64,000 bases of DNA. Source: Cordia subcordata. Taxonomy: Eukaryota > Streptophyta > Magnoliopsida > Boraginales > Cordiaceae. Shown here one piece after another: positions 1-10,904 of the stretch. Position 1 is the stretch's first letter; every line of letters begins with the position of its first letter. The position numbers and the translations under genes were made by a program. Location of the stretch: NCBI GenBank assembly GCA_028554755.1, contig JAPTOF010000010.1:16272501-16336500 (forward strand), given 5' to 3'. The notes under the pieces are model-generated. The model was not told the DNA's origin. It worked only from the letters and a program-made list of their open reading frames with translations, and ran no database searches.

Positions 1-951
1 CAACGATTCGAGTCCATCTCTAGGAGAAACATGATGCCTTTATCCCCTATTCTTCCTTGTGAGTTGTTTGATGTTTGGGGTATAGATTTCATGGGTCCAT
101 TTCCACCTTTCTTTGGGTGCCAATACATTTTAGTAGCCGTTGATTATGTTTCCAAATAGGTTGAAGCAATTCCCACACGCACTAATGACCATAGGGTAGT
201 GGTTAAGTTCATTAAGGAGAACATTTTCTCTAGATTTGGAGTCCCTGAGGTCTTGATTAGTGATGGGGGTTTGCATTTTTGCCATAGGACTTTAGAGGCC
301 TTGTTGAGGAGATATTCAGTTACCCATAAGGTTGTCACTCTGTATCACCCGCAAATAAGTGGACAAGTAAAGGTGTCCAATTAGGAGATCAAGCACATCT
401 TAGTGAAAATGGTGAGGCCCAATAGGAGAGATTGGTCTATTAAGCTAAATGATGCTTTGTTGGCTTACCGTACCACTTTTAAGACTCCCATTGGTATGTC
501 CCCGTATAGATTGGTTTATGGGAAAACTTGTCACTTGCCGATGGAACTTGAGCATAGAGCTTATTGGGCCATCAAGGCCTTAAATTTTGATTTGGAAAGA
601 GTGGGTGAGAAAAGAAAGCTAGACCTAGTGGAGTTAGAAGAGCTTAGATTTGTGGCATATAAGAATGCCAAGCTTTATAAGGATAGGATGAAGAGAATTC
701 GCAATAAACACATTATTAAAAAATCATTCTCTCCCTTTGATAAAGTTTGGTTGTTTAACTCATAATTGAAACTCTTTCTAGGTAAGTTTAAGACAAGATG
801 GGATGGTCCATATGAGGTGCTAGAAGCCTATCCTTCCGGTGCAGTCAAGATTAAAGACTTGAAGGATGGCCGAGAGTTGACGGTGAATGGGCAATGCCTG
901 AAGCATGCATATGATCCAAGCATGGCTCGTGTAGAGGTTTTAATGCTTTAG
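1..951 (+). pseudogene. Ty3/gypsy integrase, C-terminal part, decayed
   Basis: One frame from base 1 to the stop at 949-951 reads as a retroviral-type integrase, the enzyme that joins element cDNA to the genome. The core contains WGIDFMGP with the first catalytic Asp, ISDGGLHF with the second Asp, and SGQVKVSN where the family has a catalytic Glu. Here that codon is AAG (370-372), giving Lys. Downstream [15 protein letters not shown] and a basic C-terminal region with GKFKTRWDGPYEV match the chromodomain-less gypsy integrase tail. Three in-frame stops at 157-159, 382-384 and 763-765 break it. The first falls where the family has Trp (TGG to TAG). The lost Glu plus the stops make it non-functional. 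It is the 3' end of the pol of element A. Confidence 0.88.
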
Positions 952-2280
952 GATCCCATCTATGGAAGTTGAAGATGAGTTGGTGTTTTCCCGACCGACG
1001 ACATGGTGGTTAGCGCTACTAGGAGGCAATCTAGGTTCAATTTTGTAATTTTGCATTTGTTTCACTTTCTTTACTTTTTATCTTCTTTCTTTTCTTGCAC
1101 CTAAACCAAAGTGTTGAATCCTGATCCTTTGTCCCATAAGATACACCATTGCCTATTATTGCACGGGCCAATGCAAGTATGCATAGGCAATGCTACTAAT
1201 CTTGTTGTCTTTGTGAGTGTTTATGAATTGTGAGTTGCAGGATTAGTAGTATGATGATTTATCATTGGCATGGAAAGCTTTGAAGAAAATGCAAGGTTGT
1301 ATCTATCCTTTCTCCACTTGTTCCCCATGTTTATACCTTATCCACACCACCCTTGCTTGTTTTTGTGTTTTGATCTATTTGCTTGAGGACAAGCAAAGTT
1401 TAGGTTTGGGGGTCTGGGAGTTTGGTTTTCTTGGGTAGATTGCATTATGCATTTAAAAATGGTGAAAATTTTTCAATTTGATGCATGTAGAGTCATTTAT
1501 TTCTTTGTTGATCGTTGTGTTGGTTATTGTGATTGACTCTATTGATTTGTGAAGATGAGATGCATTGTGGGGAAATGAATAGAGTGGTTTGAAAACTAAG
1601 TCTTAGAGGAAATACCCTCTAAAGTTGTGAGGAGTAAGGACCTTTAAGAATAACTCATGTGGCCACCCCATAGCTTGGTAGGAAAGAGTATTAGAAAAGG
1701 GTTGTTGATGTGAATGCCCCTTTTTCTTTTTCTTTCTTTTTGTGAATACAATACAAAGCATGAAAATTCCAAAAAAATAAAAAAACACAAAAAGGTGCAA
1801 AAATATAGAAAAAAAATATATGAAGTGAAAAAGAGAAAAAGCCAAAGGCACCAAAAAGTTAGTGAATAAGTGCATAAGTGACAAAATGTCAATTTAGCAC
1901 AAGTTATCATCTTTGTAGATACATGAATAAGGCTTTCTATAAGCCATTGTGTTTGTATATTCTCTTTTCTTGTCTTTGAGGCTTGGTGCATATTGGGGAG
2001 GCCGTGTTAGTTGAGGGAGCACGAAATATCAACATCTCGAGTGCGTGAGTTAGAATTTTAGGCTTGTAGTGGATTGGCTACTTGGGAAATTCCCACGAGG
2101 AACGAGACCCCTTTTAAGTAGTGGGAGGATCCAAAGAGATTTGGAAATCTCTTCACAATAGGAATGCCCCCTTCATGCTTGTTAGACTAACTTTGATAGG
2201 GAGTCAATCCTTTAGGCAATCCATTGCATTGGCTTTAGAGATAAATTTAAGATTGGGCTTGCTTAAGGATAAGCAAGGAG
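952..2280 (+). other. 3' noncoding internal region of gypsy element A
   Basis: This stretch between the integrase stop and the purine tract holds no credible gene; open frames in it are A/T-rich low complexity. At 1381-1413 there is a purine-rich stretch (gaggacaagcaaag, then tttgggggt) very like the one next to the LTR. The stretch at 1140-1410 resembles 11640-11910 of element B, and 1455-2295 resembles 16910-17780. This ties A and B to one family. Confidence 0.7.
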
Positions 2281-2295
2281 AAGGTTCGGGGGTGT
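2281..2295 (+). other. Polypurine tract of element A
   Basis: The G-rich run aaggttcgggggtgt lies immediately before the TG that opens the LTR. This is the position of the plus-strand primer of reverse transcription. The upstream words gataagcaaggag recur before the 3' LTR of element B. Confidence 0.6.
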
Positions 2296-4138
2296 TGATC
2301 TGTTGCATTTTTGTGTGTGTTTACATTGTTATTTACCTATATTTAAGAGGTATTCAGTGCTCAAAAAGATGCATTGCTGTAGTACTTTTGACAAGAATAG
2401 GCTTAAGCGTAAACAAATGTACATATTGAGTTTAAGAGACAAATTGCTACACTAATTGCTTGTTTTCAACGATTTAGGTGAACTTTGGATTAAGATCGAA
2501 ATTGGGCGATGATAAGTGATAAAGATGGGAGATGTACGAGTCAAAAGGATAAAATCGGAGGCCAAAAAGACAAGAAATGGAAGAAAGAAGTCAGCCGGAC
2601 GACCAAGAAGAAGGAGCAGGTCGACCGGCCAGGTCTACCGGCCACTCCATAGAGGTGCCAAAAATAGCCGGACGACCACCCCTCCAAAGCCAGTTGACTG
2701 GCCAGTCCAGAGAGCATCACTAAAAACCCGATTGAGCTAAGAGAAGAAGCCGGTCGACCTAGCGTAAAGAGCTGAAATAAAAGCCTGATTTTCAGACTTA
2801 AAGTGGAGACCTTTTTGATAATTCTAGGGAGGATCTTTACACACCCATCACACACACACACACACACTTAACCCTAGTTTTCACCCACATCACACACACT
2901 GTCTCATACTTCTCATCACCTTGAAGCAAGAAGATTTAGAGGGTTTCAAACATTTGGATTCAAGTTTGCTCAAGAGCTTTGTACAAGATTAGTTAGGATG
3001 AAGGGCAAGCTTCACAAACTCTCTTTCATTCTATCTCTTATTATGATTGAGTAGACTTGTGTAGGGTGATCTAACTTATGTAATGGGTTAGCTATATACT
3101 CTTATGATATGGGATTAAATGGCTGAATATATACATGTTGGATTTACTTGTTCAAATGGTTATTTTCTCATTCATGTCTAAGTGTTTGATTAAATGCCTA
3201 AATGAGTACCATATGTATAAATTGAAATCTATTTATTACTAAACACATCTAATCCATGCTATAATCATGTCTATGTGTTTATATATGGACGCTATAAAGT
3301 GGGTAATGCTTATATTCATATCTATGTGTATATTTGCATGCCTAGTAGTGAATATGACTTCAATAACGCATATATGTCGGTTGTTAATTGCTTCTAATGG
3401 TGTAATTCGAGCATGACGATGTTTGGTAGTCGAATTGGTCCCTTTATTCGCAAACACCTTGGCTTGGAACATGTAGGAATGTGCTATCAAGTCAAATCTC
3501 GCTATAGTGACCTTAGAATGATGGTAAGCAATTTAGGTTTCAGGATAGGTTTAGTCGACCTTAGCAACACTAGGTCTTGGCTTTAAATCCAACCAATGAT
3601 TTAGGTACTAGGGTAGGCTCATTCTAAGTCACCTAGGAAGCTAATTGGTCACTCTTAAGGCCCTAGGTCATAAGGACCACGCCATAGCTCTAGGGCGCTG
3701 CCTAGGGACGGACTCGCACCAAGTCTTAGGGGGAAATTAAGACACTAATCTAGTAACCTAGTTAAGAGCAATTATAAAAGCAAGCCATCATTCTTTAATC
3801 CTATAGCAATCGAGTATAGAATCACCTATTCATAAGTTGAAGTTACGCTAACACCTTTCCATTTGTTAGTTCCTCTAGATTAGCTTGTCCCCCACTTTTC
3901 CCAACTCCAAAGTTTAGTTTAATTTGTTTTAGTTAGAGCTCCCGACCATTCAAAAATCCAAAATCCCAAAAATAGATAGTTTAGATTTCTTATTTTTAGG
4001 CACATTCTAGAACACACATGTAGAATCCATCTCACAATATAGCCTCCCTGTGCCTCGACACTCATTCTCGCACACACTACACTGCAACGATCTGTGCACT
4101 TGTGGCTCTTTAGAGCTTGCACTCAAAGACGTACATCA
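2296..4138 (+). repeat. LTR of gypsy element A
   Basis: It starts TGATCTGTTGC after the purine tract. The start parallels TGATGTGTTC at 17781 and 18903, and the end is placed at the CA of gtacatca. Shared blocks with the LTRs of element B include the segment around gctacactaattg, a GACCGG-rich stretch at 2591-2755, and the run cataaggaccacgcc ... ctagggacggactcgcacc at about 3670-3715. The right boundary is inferred because homology to element B starts at 4139-4140. It contains no gene. Confidence 0.65.
2849..2867 (+). repeat. (CA)n microsatellite inside LTR A
   Basis: A run of about nine CA units, flanked by further CACA-rich sequence. No other element copy in the window shows the run at this place. 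Confidence 0.9.
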
Positions 4139-6200
4139 TAAGTATATAATTGTTTTGAGGTGTTTTGTGCTTCATTTGGTGTATTAGTATAGCATTTAGG
4201 TCATACTTATGCATACTAGGGTTTACATGTTCATAGTTGAAGTTAAGACTTAAATGCTACACTAATTCACATTTATTGTTTGTTTTAGGTGAGATTTGGG
4301 AAGATAATTAGAGCTTAATTAAGGGTTCTTGGAGTGTGGAACAAAGCCAATGATGTTTTGGATGTAAAGGAATGAAGAAAAGTGCATTTGGAAGTGGCCG
4401 GGTGAAGGAAGGAGCGATCGAGGCGAACCAAAGCGCAACAGGAGCCAAATTCAGAGCTCAACCAAAAAGGCATGGAAAAATTATGGACATGTTTTAGGGT
4501 GAAACTTATGGCTTGGTAGATCCCCCAAGGTGATACGAAGCAATCGAAAAAAATGGTGCACGAATCGGAGCCAAAACGAGCAAGATAAGAACATTTTACT
4601 ATCAAGATCGGTTAGGCTTCTGTCAAGGCCGGATGACCGGCTAGGTTGACCAGCTGAATCAGAATTTGGGCCAATTTGGTTGGATGACTTAGGCCCAAAG
4701 CTGGTCAACCGACTAGGCCCCCAGCTGGATGCATTAATAGCTCTATTTAAGTCACTTTTTAGCCACTTTTGAAGGAGAACACCAACCCAATCAAACATCC
4801 TTTTCCTTAAACCCAAAATCCACCAAAAATCACCTCACACACTCACTTCTAAACATATTTAACACTTGGAATCAAGGATTCAAGAAGATCAAGTACTAGG
4901 ATTTGAGGCATAGCTAATGAATTGCAAAGCTTGGCTATGGATAAAAGGGTATCTGTCTTTTTTCCTAAGTCTAATTATGTGTGATTAGAGCTATGTAGGG
5001 TGATTATATCTTGTATTTATGGATTGATTACTATTTATTATTAATCAAAACTTGATGGATTTATGTAAATATGCTTTATGCTTAGGGTTTCAAAGGCTAT
5101 TTTGCATACATATCTATGTGTTTGTTAAAATGCCTCAATGATGTAGCATATGTATACTAAAGTCTATTGTGCTATTAACCATTTCTAAATCATTATGCTA
5201 GAATGTCTGTGTTTGTGTGGTGACTATAAGAAGTGGTATAACTATATACATGTCTATTTGTGCGTTAGCATACTTAATAGCATAAATAGCTTCTATTGCT
5301 TACATATGGGTGCTATTGCTTAAATTGGTGTAATCTAAGCATGTTTACACGTTTAGTAGTAGAATATTCTGGAGTATTCTCAAATGTCATACCCTAGATA
5401 TGTTTGCTTTGTGCTTTAATGTCAATTTCTACTATTGTGATGCGATCGGTTGTGTACAACTAATAACTAGCCTAGGTCGAGTTCCCTTTGACTTTAAATC
5501 CAGCCAATAGGAGTCCGGATAGGTTTAATTGACCTTAGCTCACTTAGGAAGGCTAGTATGTCCACCCTAACACCCTAGGTTCATAAGGACCATGCCATAG
5601 CTCTAAGTGGGGCGAAGCTTAGGGACGGACTCGTACCGAGTCCTAGGGCTAGATTGGGGAACTAATTAGTGGACTAAGTGCTAGGGTTAGATCAATCTAT
5701 ACTCACCTAGAACCCTTATTAGCTTGCCCTAATTCCTAAGTCATAAAGACCACACCATACTGCTAGGCATTGCCACCTAGGGACGGACCCGCACTGAGGC
5801 TTAGGGTACTAATTAGGAGGTTAATTATCAATTTAGATTAGAACACTTAGTATAATCCATCAAGTAACCCTAGAAAGACGTAGTAATCACCATTGGCAAG
5901 ACGTAATCCCCCTAGTTCCCCATTTCTGACGTTTGTATCCCCATAGATTACTTGATTCCCCCGTGACACACATACACACCGCCCTTTCATTTCATTGCCT
6001 TTAGATTGGGTTTACCATTCTTGAGCTCCCCTCAAACCAACAAACAAAACATAGTAGTTATATCTTTTTAGGATGCACATAGCTTAGAACCATACATGTT
6101 AGGCCTCCCCATGGATTCGACCCCGCACTCGAACCTATCGTACTACACACGATACGTGGGCTTGCGGGCTATTTAGGCTTATGCCACGAGATAGCGATCA
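4139..6200 (+). repeat. 5' LTR of element B (5' edge missing)
   Basis: From aagtatataattg onward it aligns by eye with the 3' LTR from 17812, and it ends ccacgagatagcgatca at 6200 just before the primer site. The opening TGATGTGTTC block present at 17781 and 18903 is absent. Inside are a GACCGG-rich stretch (4620-4730) and two related blocks about 155 bp apart (near 5583 and 5738), each with cataargacca ... agggacgga. No gene is seen. Confidence 0.75.
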
Positions 6201-6206
6201 AGTTCC

Positions 6207-6224
6207 TGGCGCTGTTGTTGGGGA
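6207..6224 (+). other. Primer binding site of element B (tRNA-Asp type)
   Basis: The sequence tggcgctgttgttgggga lies 6 bp inside the 5' LTR end. It is a slightly decayed version of TGGCGCCGTTGCCGGGGA, the tRNA-Asp-complementary site known from Athila/Tat-type elements. Confidence 0.8.
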
Positions 6225-6378
6225 AGCAACATTTATTTGGTTTCTTAGTTTTTGTGTGTCTTAGCTCGTTACGTGTTGTTTTATGTTTTCTTTTCATATT
6301 TTCTTTATTTTGATTAATAAAAAAAATTCAAAAAAATTGTTGAGCATTGTGAAAAGGTTTACTTGTGTCAATTAATTA

Positions 6379-6606
6379 TGAATGATTCTAATGTATCATG
6401 GTAGTCACTTGTATTCTCTTCCCCACCGCCTGAACATGTTCCTTATGCATGTCACTTATGTGGAAGTTTTATACATCCAACTATTTTCTATCCCCATGAA
6501 AATTCCCAATCCAGGGCTAGTTCTAGTTATGACCACTATAATCATGCACCATCTCATGCATCTTTATTTAGAAATCATAGCTATAAGGATGCATACTCTT
6601 GTTATT
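6379..6606 (+). pseudogene. gag-like cysteine-rich ORF of element B, N-terminal part
   Basis: Read from 6379, the frame gives a short Asn/Ser/Pro-rich start with one stop (tag at 6400-6402). It then gives YACHLCGSFIHP, a CxxC pattern with a following His, then a Ser/Tyr/His-rich stretch, and KDAYSCYY at the point where LINE-1 entered. After the LINE the same protein resumes with NLCRSHAHDYNACP. Such short Cys/His motifs occur in leader or gag-like proteins of plant gypsy relatives. The exact function is not known to me. Nucleic-acid binding is a reasonable inference. The 154 bp between the primer site and this frame show nothing else. Confidence 0.5.
6590..6606. repeat. Target site duplication of LINE-1, left copy
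   Basis: The 17-bp word tgcatactcttgttatt lies directly before the poly(T) of LINE-1 and is repeated exactly at 9696-9712. Confidence 0.95.
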
Positions 6607-9600
6607 TTTTTTGCGGAGTAAGTAAGGAATTTGGATTACTTCAAGAAAAAATGTACATGTACAAAGAAATGAATGAAAAAAAGACAACCTAAACAATGAT
6701 ATCTTCAAGTCTCCACATTTTACATAATGTTTTGTTCAATGGAGAAGATTGAATTTTGCCACCACTTGAGAGTTTTACTCTAACATCATTAAAGAGAGTA
6801 TCAAAGATGGACTCCTCAGTTCTTGCTTGATTTTTGAAGATACGTTGATTCCTTTCAATCCAAATGTGGTAGATGGCTGCCCCAAGAAGATGCTTGAGAA
6901 ATGTGGCCTTCAAATGCTTTTCAAGGGCGAAAGGAGTGAGAAAATCAGTAATATCTTGCCAACAAATCAGATTTTCCGAAACAAGGGTAAGTTTCAGGCC
7001 CTTTCTCCAAATCCTCCTTGTGAAACAACATTCAAAGAAGAGATGCTCTCTGGTCTAACAACCCAAATTACAAAAGATACATGATGGATTAATGAGAAGC
7101 CCCCAATGCAAGAGTCTGAATTTTGTGTTAAGACGATCATGGAATGCAAGCCAAACAATGAAGCTATGCTTTGGATTATGCTTCTTGTGCCAAATGAGAT
7201 TTGACCCTTCAAAATAAGAACCTTTTCTTCGAATACTTTCCCAAGTGTGTTTGAAAGAAAAGCAACCACTTGGGGAGAGATTCCATGAGATTCTATCCAT
7301 AGCGTTTTCATCAAGACAAAAATCTGGAATATCAACATGGGAAAGATGCATTGGCCAATTCCAAGAACCTTCAATGAAGATCTCACATACCTTAGCATGA
7401 AGATGTGGATGTGGAATGGCATTGGTCCAATGCTCCAAGAGAGAACCATCCTTGTGCCAATTATCACTCCAAAAGAAAGTGTTTGCTCCATTTCCAACTT
7501 TGTGCTTGAGGAATCGACTTGCAAAAGGTCGGCAGCCAAGTAGTCCTTTGAAAATCCAACTTGCATCCTTGGGAATTTGTACATTCCAAATAGAAGAGTC
7601 TTTAATATAATTTGCTTGAACCCATTGACTCCAAAGCGTTTCTTTAATTGCATACATCCTCCAAAAGACTTTCAGCATGTAAGTTAAGTTAACCTCCTTA
7701 ATGTTTCGGACTCCAAGACCTCCCTCCTTAAAGGGAAGACAAATGTCCTTCCAAGCCACCTTAGGACCAGTTCCTCTCCATAAAAAGGCTTTGAATTTTG
7801 TCTCAATGGCTGCCATAACTCCTTTAGGCATAAGGAATGCGTTTGCCCAATAAGCACAAATTTGGGTAAGGACCGATTTGATAAGCACAAGTCTCCCAGC
7901 AAAGGAAAGCCAATTGTTGCACCAAGAGTGAAGCTTTAGATTGATTTTTTCCAAGAGAGTATAGCAATCACTCCTTCTTAGCTTTCTTGAAACAAGTGGG
8001 ATGCCCAAATATCGGATTGGTAGCTCACCTTCTTGGAACTCAACTCTATCCATGATCACTCGTTTCTCCTCATTTGGAACTCCACCAAGGAAGATAACAC
8101 TCTTAGCCTTGCTAATATTCAGCCCGGAGTAAGTAGAAAAAGCCTTCAAAGTATCCATGATGCAATCAATAGAATTTATGTCCCCTTTACAAAAGATAAG
8201 GAGGTCATCCGCAAAGCAAAGATGATTAAGCTTGATGCTTCCGCATTTTGGGTGGAATTGAAATCTCGGATTGTTTGCCAAGTTGTTAAGCATGCACGTA
8301 AGAACCTCCATACAAAGGACAAAGAGATAAGGGGAGATAGGATCTCCTTGCCTAATGCCATTTGCACCCGAGAAGAAACCTTCCAAACCTCCATTAATGG
8401 CAATGGTGAAGCTAGGAGTTTTAACACAAGCCATGATCCAATCCACAAACTTTTTGGGGAAACCAAAAGCAAGAAGTGTGCATTCAATGAAAACCAGTTC
8501 AAGGAGTCAAAAGCTTTCATAATATCAATTTTAAATGCACATCTTGTGGAAATATGTCTTCTTTGATAGCCTCTCATGATGTCATGTGCAATGAGGATAT
8601 TCTCATGGATGAGTCTACCTTTCAAGAATGCTGATTGGTTCCAAGAAATAATATGAGGTAAGCAACCCTTAAACCTATTTGCAATGATCTTGGAGATGCA
8701 TTTATAAATGGTGTTGCAGCAAGAAATTGGCCTATAGTCCTTGACCATAGAAGGATTTGGATTTTTAGGCACAAGAGTGATAATTGTGGCATTTACCTCT
8801 TTAAGAAGCTTGCTTGAATCAAAAAAGGATCTGATTGCTCCAAAGACGTCCTTCCCAACAATCTCCCATGCAATCTTGTAAAAATGGGATGTGAAACCAT
8901 CCAGCCCCGGGCTATTGTTTGGGTTGAGAGAGAAAAGTGCATTCTTGATTTCATCATCGGTGATAGGAGCAATGATTGTGGCAGCAACTTCGTGATCAAT
9001 TTGCTTGTCAATAATATTTTTCAAAAGATCGACATTAATGCTTGAGGGAGATTCAACACCAAGAAGCTTCTTAAAATAGCCAATGAATTCCTCTTTCACT
9101 TCATCTTCTTCAAGGAGAATGTGACCATTCTCATTCTTGATAGCATGGATGGTGTTTTTAAGCTTCCTTCCTTTAACCACATTATGGAAGAATTTTGTAT
9201 TGGCATCTCCTTCCTTGATCCAATTTAGTCTTGACTTCTGGAAAAGCATGGCTTTTTGCTTTCGTTCAAGCTCCTCCAATTTGCTCAAAATGGATTTCTC
9301 CATGTCAATGAGAGAATAATTTTGCTGACCATTAAGGATAGAGTATTGAACAATTTCAAGCTCTTCCCTAAGATTTTTTATGGCATACGGAATGGCAGCA
9401 AAATGCTCTTTATCAAAAGATTTAAGAGCAAGTTTCAATGCTTTTTGCTTTTGGTAGAGGATGTACATTGGTGTACCAAAGACCCGTGTACACCAATGTT
9501 CTTCAACAAGCTTTAGGAAATCCATATGAGAAGTCCACACATTATAGAACTTGAAGGGTTTAGGTGAGGATTTCCAAGACTTACAAGTATGCATGATAAG

Positions 9601-9695
9601 TGGGCAATGATCGGAAACACCGGGACTAGCAACCAAAAGAAAGGAGAGATGGTAATGATGCATCCAATATTCGTTGATGAAGGCTCTATCAAGCT
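6607..9695 (-). mobile_element. LINE-1: 5'-truncated L1-type LINE (group III)
   Basis: A minus-strand non-LTR element with its poly(A) tail as T residues from 6607, followed by gcggagtaagtaagg (sense ending ...cttacttactccgc). It is truncated inside the ORF2 endonuclease domain at KLDRAFIN. Exact 17-bp duplications flank it, so it was inserted by target-primed reverse transcription into the gag-like frame of element B. Its reverse transcriptase wording matches LINE-10. Confidence 0.93.
6689..9695 (-). pseudogene. LINE-1 ORF2 remnant (endonuclease end, reverse transcriptase, zf-RVT)
   Basis: ORF2 encodes the protein that nicks the target and copies the element RNA there. In sense order this copy shows the end of the endonuclease (KLDRAFIN, then SDHCPL with its His), the pre-RT linker, NNSPGLDGF, YRPISCCNTIYKCISK, FKIDIMKAFDS (motif A Asp), IRQGDPISPYLF (motif B) and FADD at 8204-8215 (motif C, intact). 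Next come LPIRYLGIPLVS and a zf-RVT-like tail with CIFC and HxxxxC spacing, ending WRLEDIIV at 6689. Frame changes near 8500 and near 7060 break it. Everything before the endonuclease C-terminus is missing through 5' truncation. Confidence 0.9.
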
Positions 9696-9712
9696 TGCAT
9701 ACTCTTGTTATT
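9696..9712. repeat. Target site duplication of LINE-1, right copy
   Basis: Exact repeat of 6590-6606. The gag-like frame of element B continues right after it. Confidence 0.95.
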
Positions 9713-10904
9713 ACAATCTATGTAGAAGCCATGCTCACGATTACAATGCTTGTCCCATCTTCCACCCCTATCCCCTATTGCATGCAGCTCCTAATACCCC
9801 TAGGAATCAAATCTTCATCCTATTATCATGATTCTAGGAAGCAACATCATGCATTTTCATATTGGAGTCAAGATGACTCTTTATTCAGTACATCTCCTTA
9901 CATTGAGAGTTCATCCTTCACACCACCTTTTCCCACCCAACCATCCTCGGATTACTAAAATGGTTGTACTTATAATGACCCCAACCAGGATATTTACCAT
10001 TTTCACTTGGTTAAACCCTCTTCCGTTATGTCTTCACTCTCAGAGCAATTAGATCAAATGCTTGACCAATCCTAATCTTTCCTTCGATCTAATCAAGAGG
10101 AATTAAAGAGTTTGAAATGAGACACTAAATCTCTAGGTAAGCATTTGAAGACGAATGGTTAAGAGCGTGCAACTCATTAGCGATAATTTTGAGATAACTT
10201 TAAAGTGAGTTGACGAGATAGAGATCAGACCTAACGATAAGGTGACTAAGGGTGAAAAAGATTATGTATTGGGGAGATAACTAGAGAAAGAGGTTGATAG
10301 AGATATAACATCATGTAGTGAGGACAAGGATGAGCTTGAAGACAATATGGTTCTTGATGATTCCTATGGATATGTTTTATAGGAAATAGTACCTTATCCC
10401 CCTAAGCTTCCAACGCCTCCCATTGATTCATGTGAGCTTTTTCTTTCTCCTCATCCCACACATTCCATACACTTGGAGGTTGAGTCTCATGATCATAGCA
10501 CTCATTTGCATTTCAAGTCCTCATTTAGGGAGTCTAGGATACACATCTCCCTTAAGCGTTCACGTATCCATGACCCGAAATCCTTTGAGTCCCTATTGTC
10601 CCCTCTATGTGTGTCTACCCCGTATGAGGAGCATGCTGGTGAGATAACACCTATTAGCGATGAATGTCTTATTGAATTTAAAGAGACTTTAGCTAGTGAA
10701 GGTTTAGAGTCATCTGTTGGGGAAAACAAGACATCAATTTCAGAGGTTTTAGATGATAAGTCTCCTGGAGTTAAGAATCATGGTGTTGAGAAGAATAAAA
10801 AAGCCAAGAAAACACATAAGAAAGAAATTGGTGTGCCTGGAAGAATCATCTATGGGTCTCTTTGGATGTTTAATGATTCGTTGATCGAAATAGAGCAAAG
10901 TTAG
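9713..10904 (+). pseudogene. gag-like ORF of element B, remainder, decayed
   Basis: After LINE-1 the frame resumes with NLCRSHAHDYNACP and then Tyr/Ser/Pro-rich text. It shifts frame near 9830 (SRKQHHAFSYWSQDD...) and carries stops near 9957, 10072 and 10118. The last open piece, 10473-10904 (143 codons), is acidic then Lys-rich (VEKNKKAKKTHKK) and ends with IYGSLWMFNDS. I recognise no enzyme domain. The Cys/His start and the basic end fit a nucleic-acid-binding, gag-like or leader protein. This is inference. It is the only protein-like content of element B. Confidence 0.45.

Larger units (their letters stand above)
1..4138 (+). mobile_element. Ty3/gypsy element A, 3' part (integrase end, 3' noncoding, LTR)
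   Basis: The window opens inside a Ty3/gypsy retrotransposon on the plus strand. In order it shows the end of pol (integrase core and C-terminal region), about 1.3 kb of noncoding internal DNA, a purine-rich tract and an LTR starting with TG at 2296. The integrase wording ([33 protein letters not shown]) resembles the Athila/Tat side of Ty3/gypsy. This is judged from family knowledge, not from a search. The 5' LTR, gag and most of pol lie left of the window. All reading frames are broken, so it is a fossil. The element is followed without a gap by a related element B. Confidence 0.85.

Noticed and set aside
1603..1991. Phe/Leu-rich minus-strand frames in element A noncoding DNA, with a twin at 17101-17376
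   Set aside because: Translation of an A-rich tract, so the hydrophobic look is compositional, not a membrane protein.
2516..2740. 74-codon Arg/Lys-rich frame in LTR A
   Set aside because: It comes from the GACCGG-rich noncoding stretch of the LTR. The related LTRs do not keep the frame.
8033..8566. 177-codon plus-strand frame across LINE-1
   Set aside because: Antisense shadow of the RT domain; no independent protein signal.
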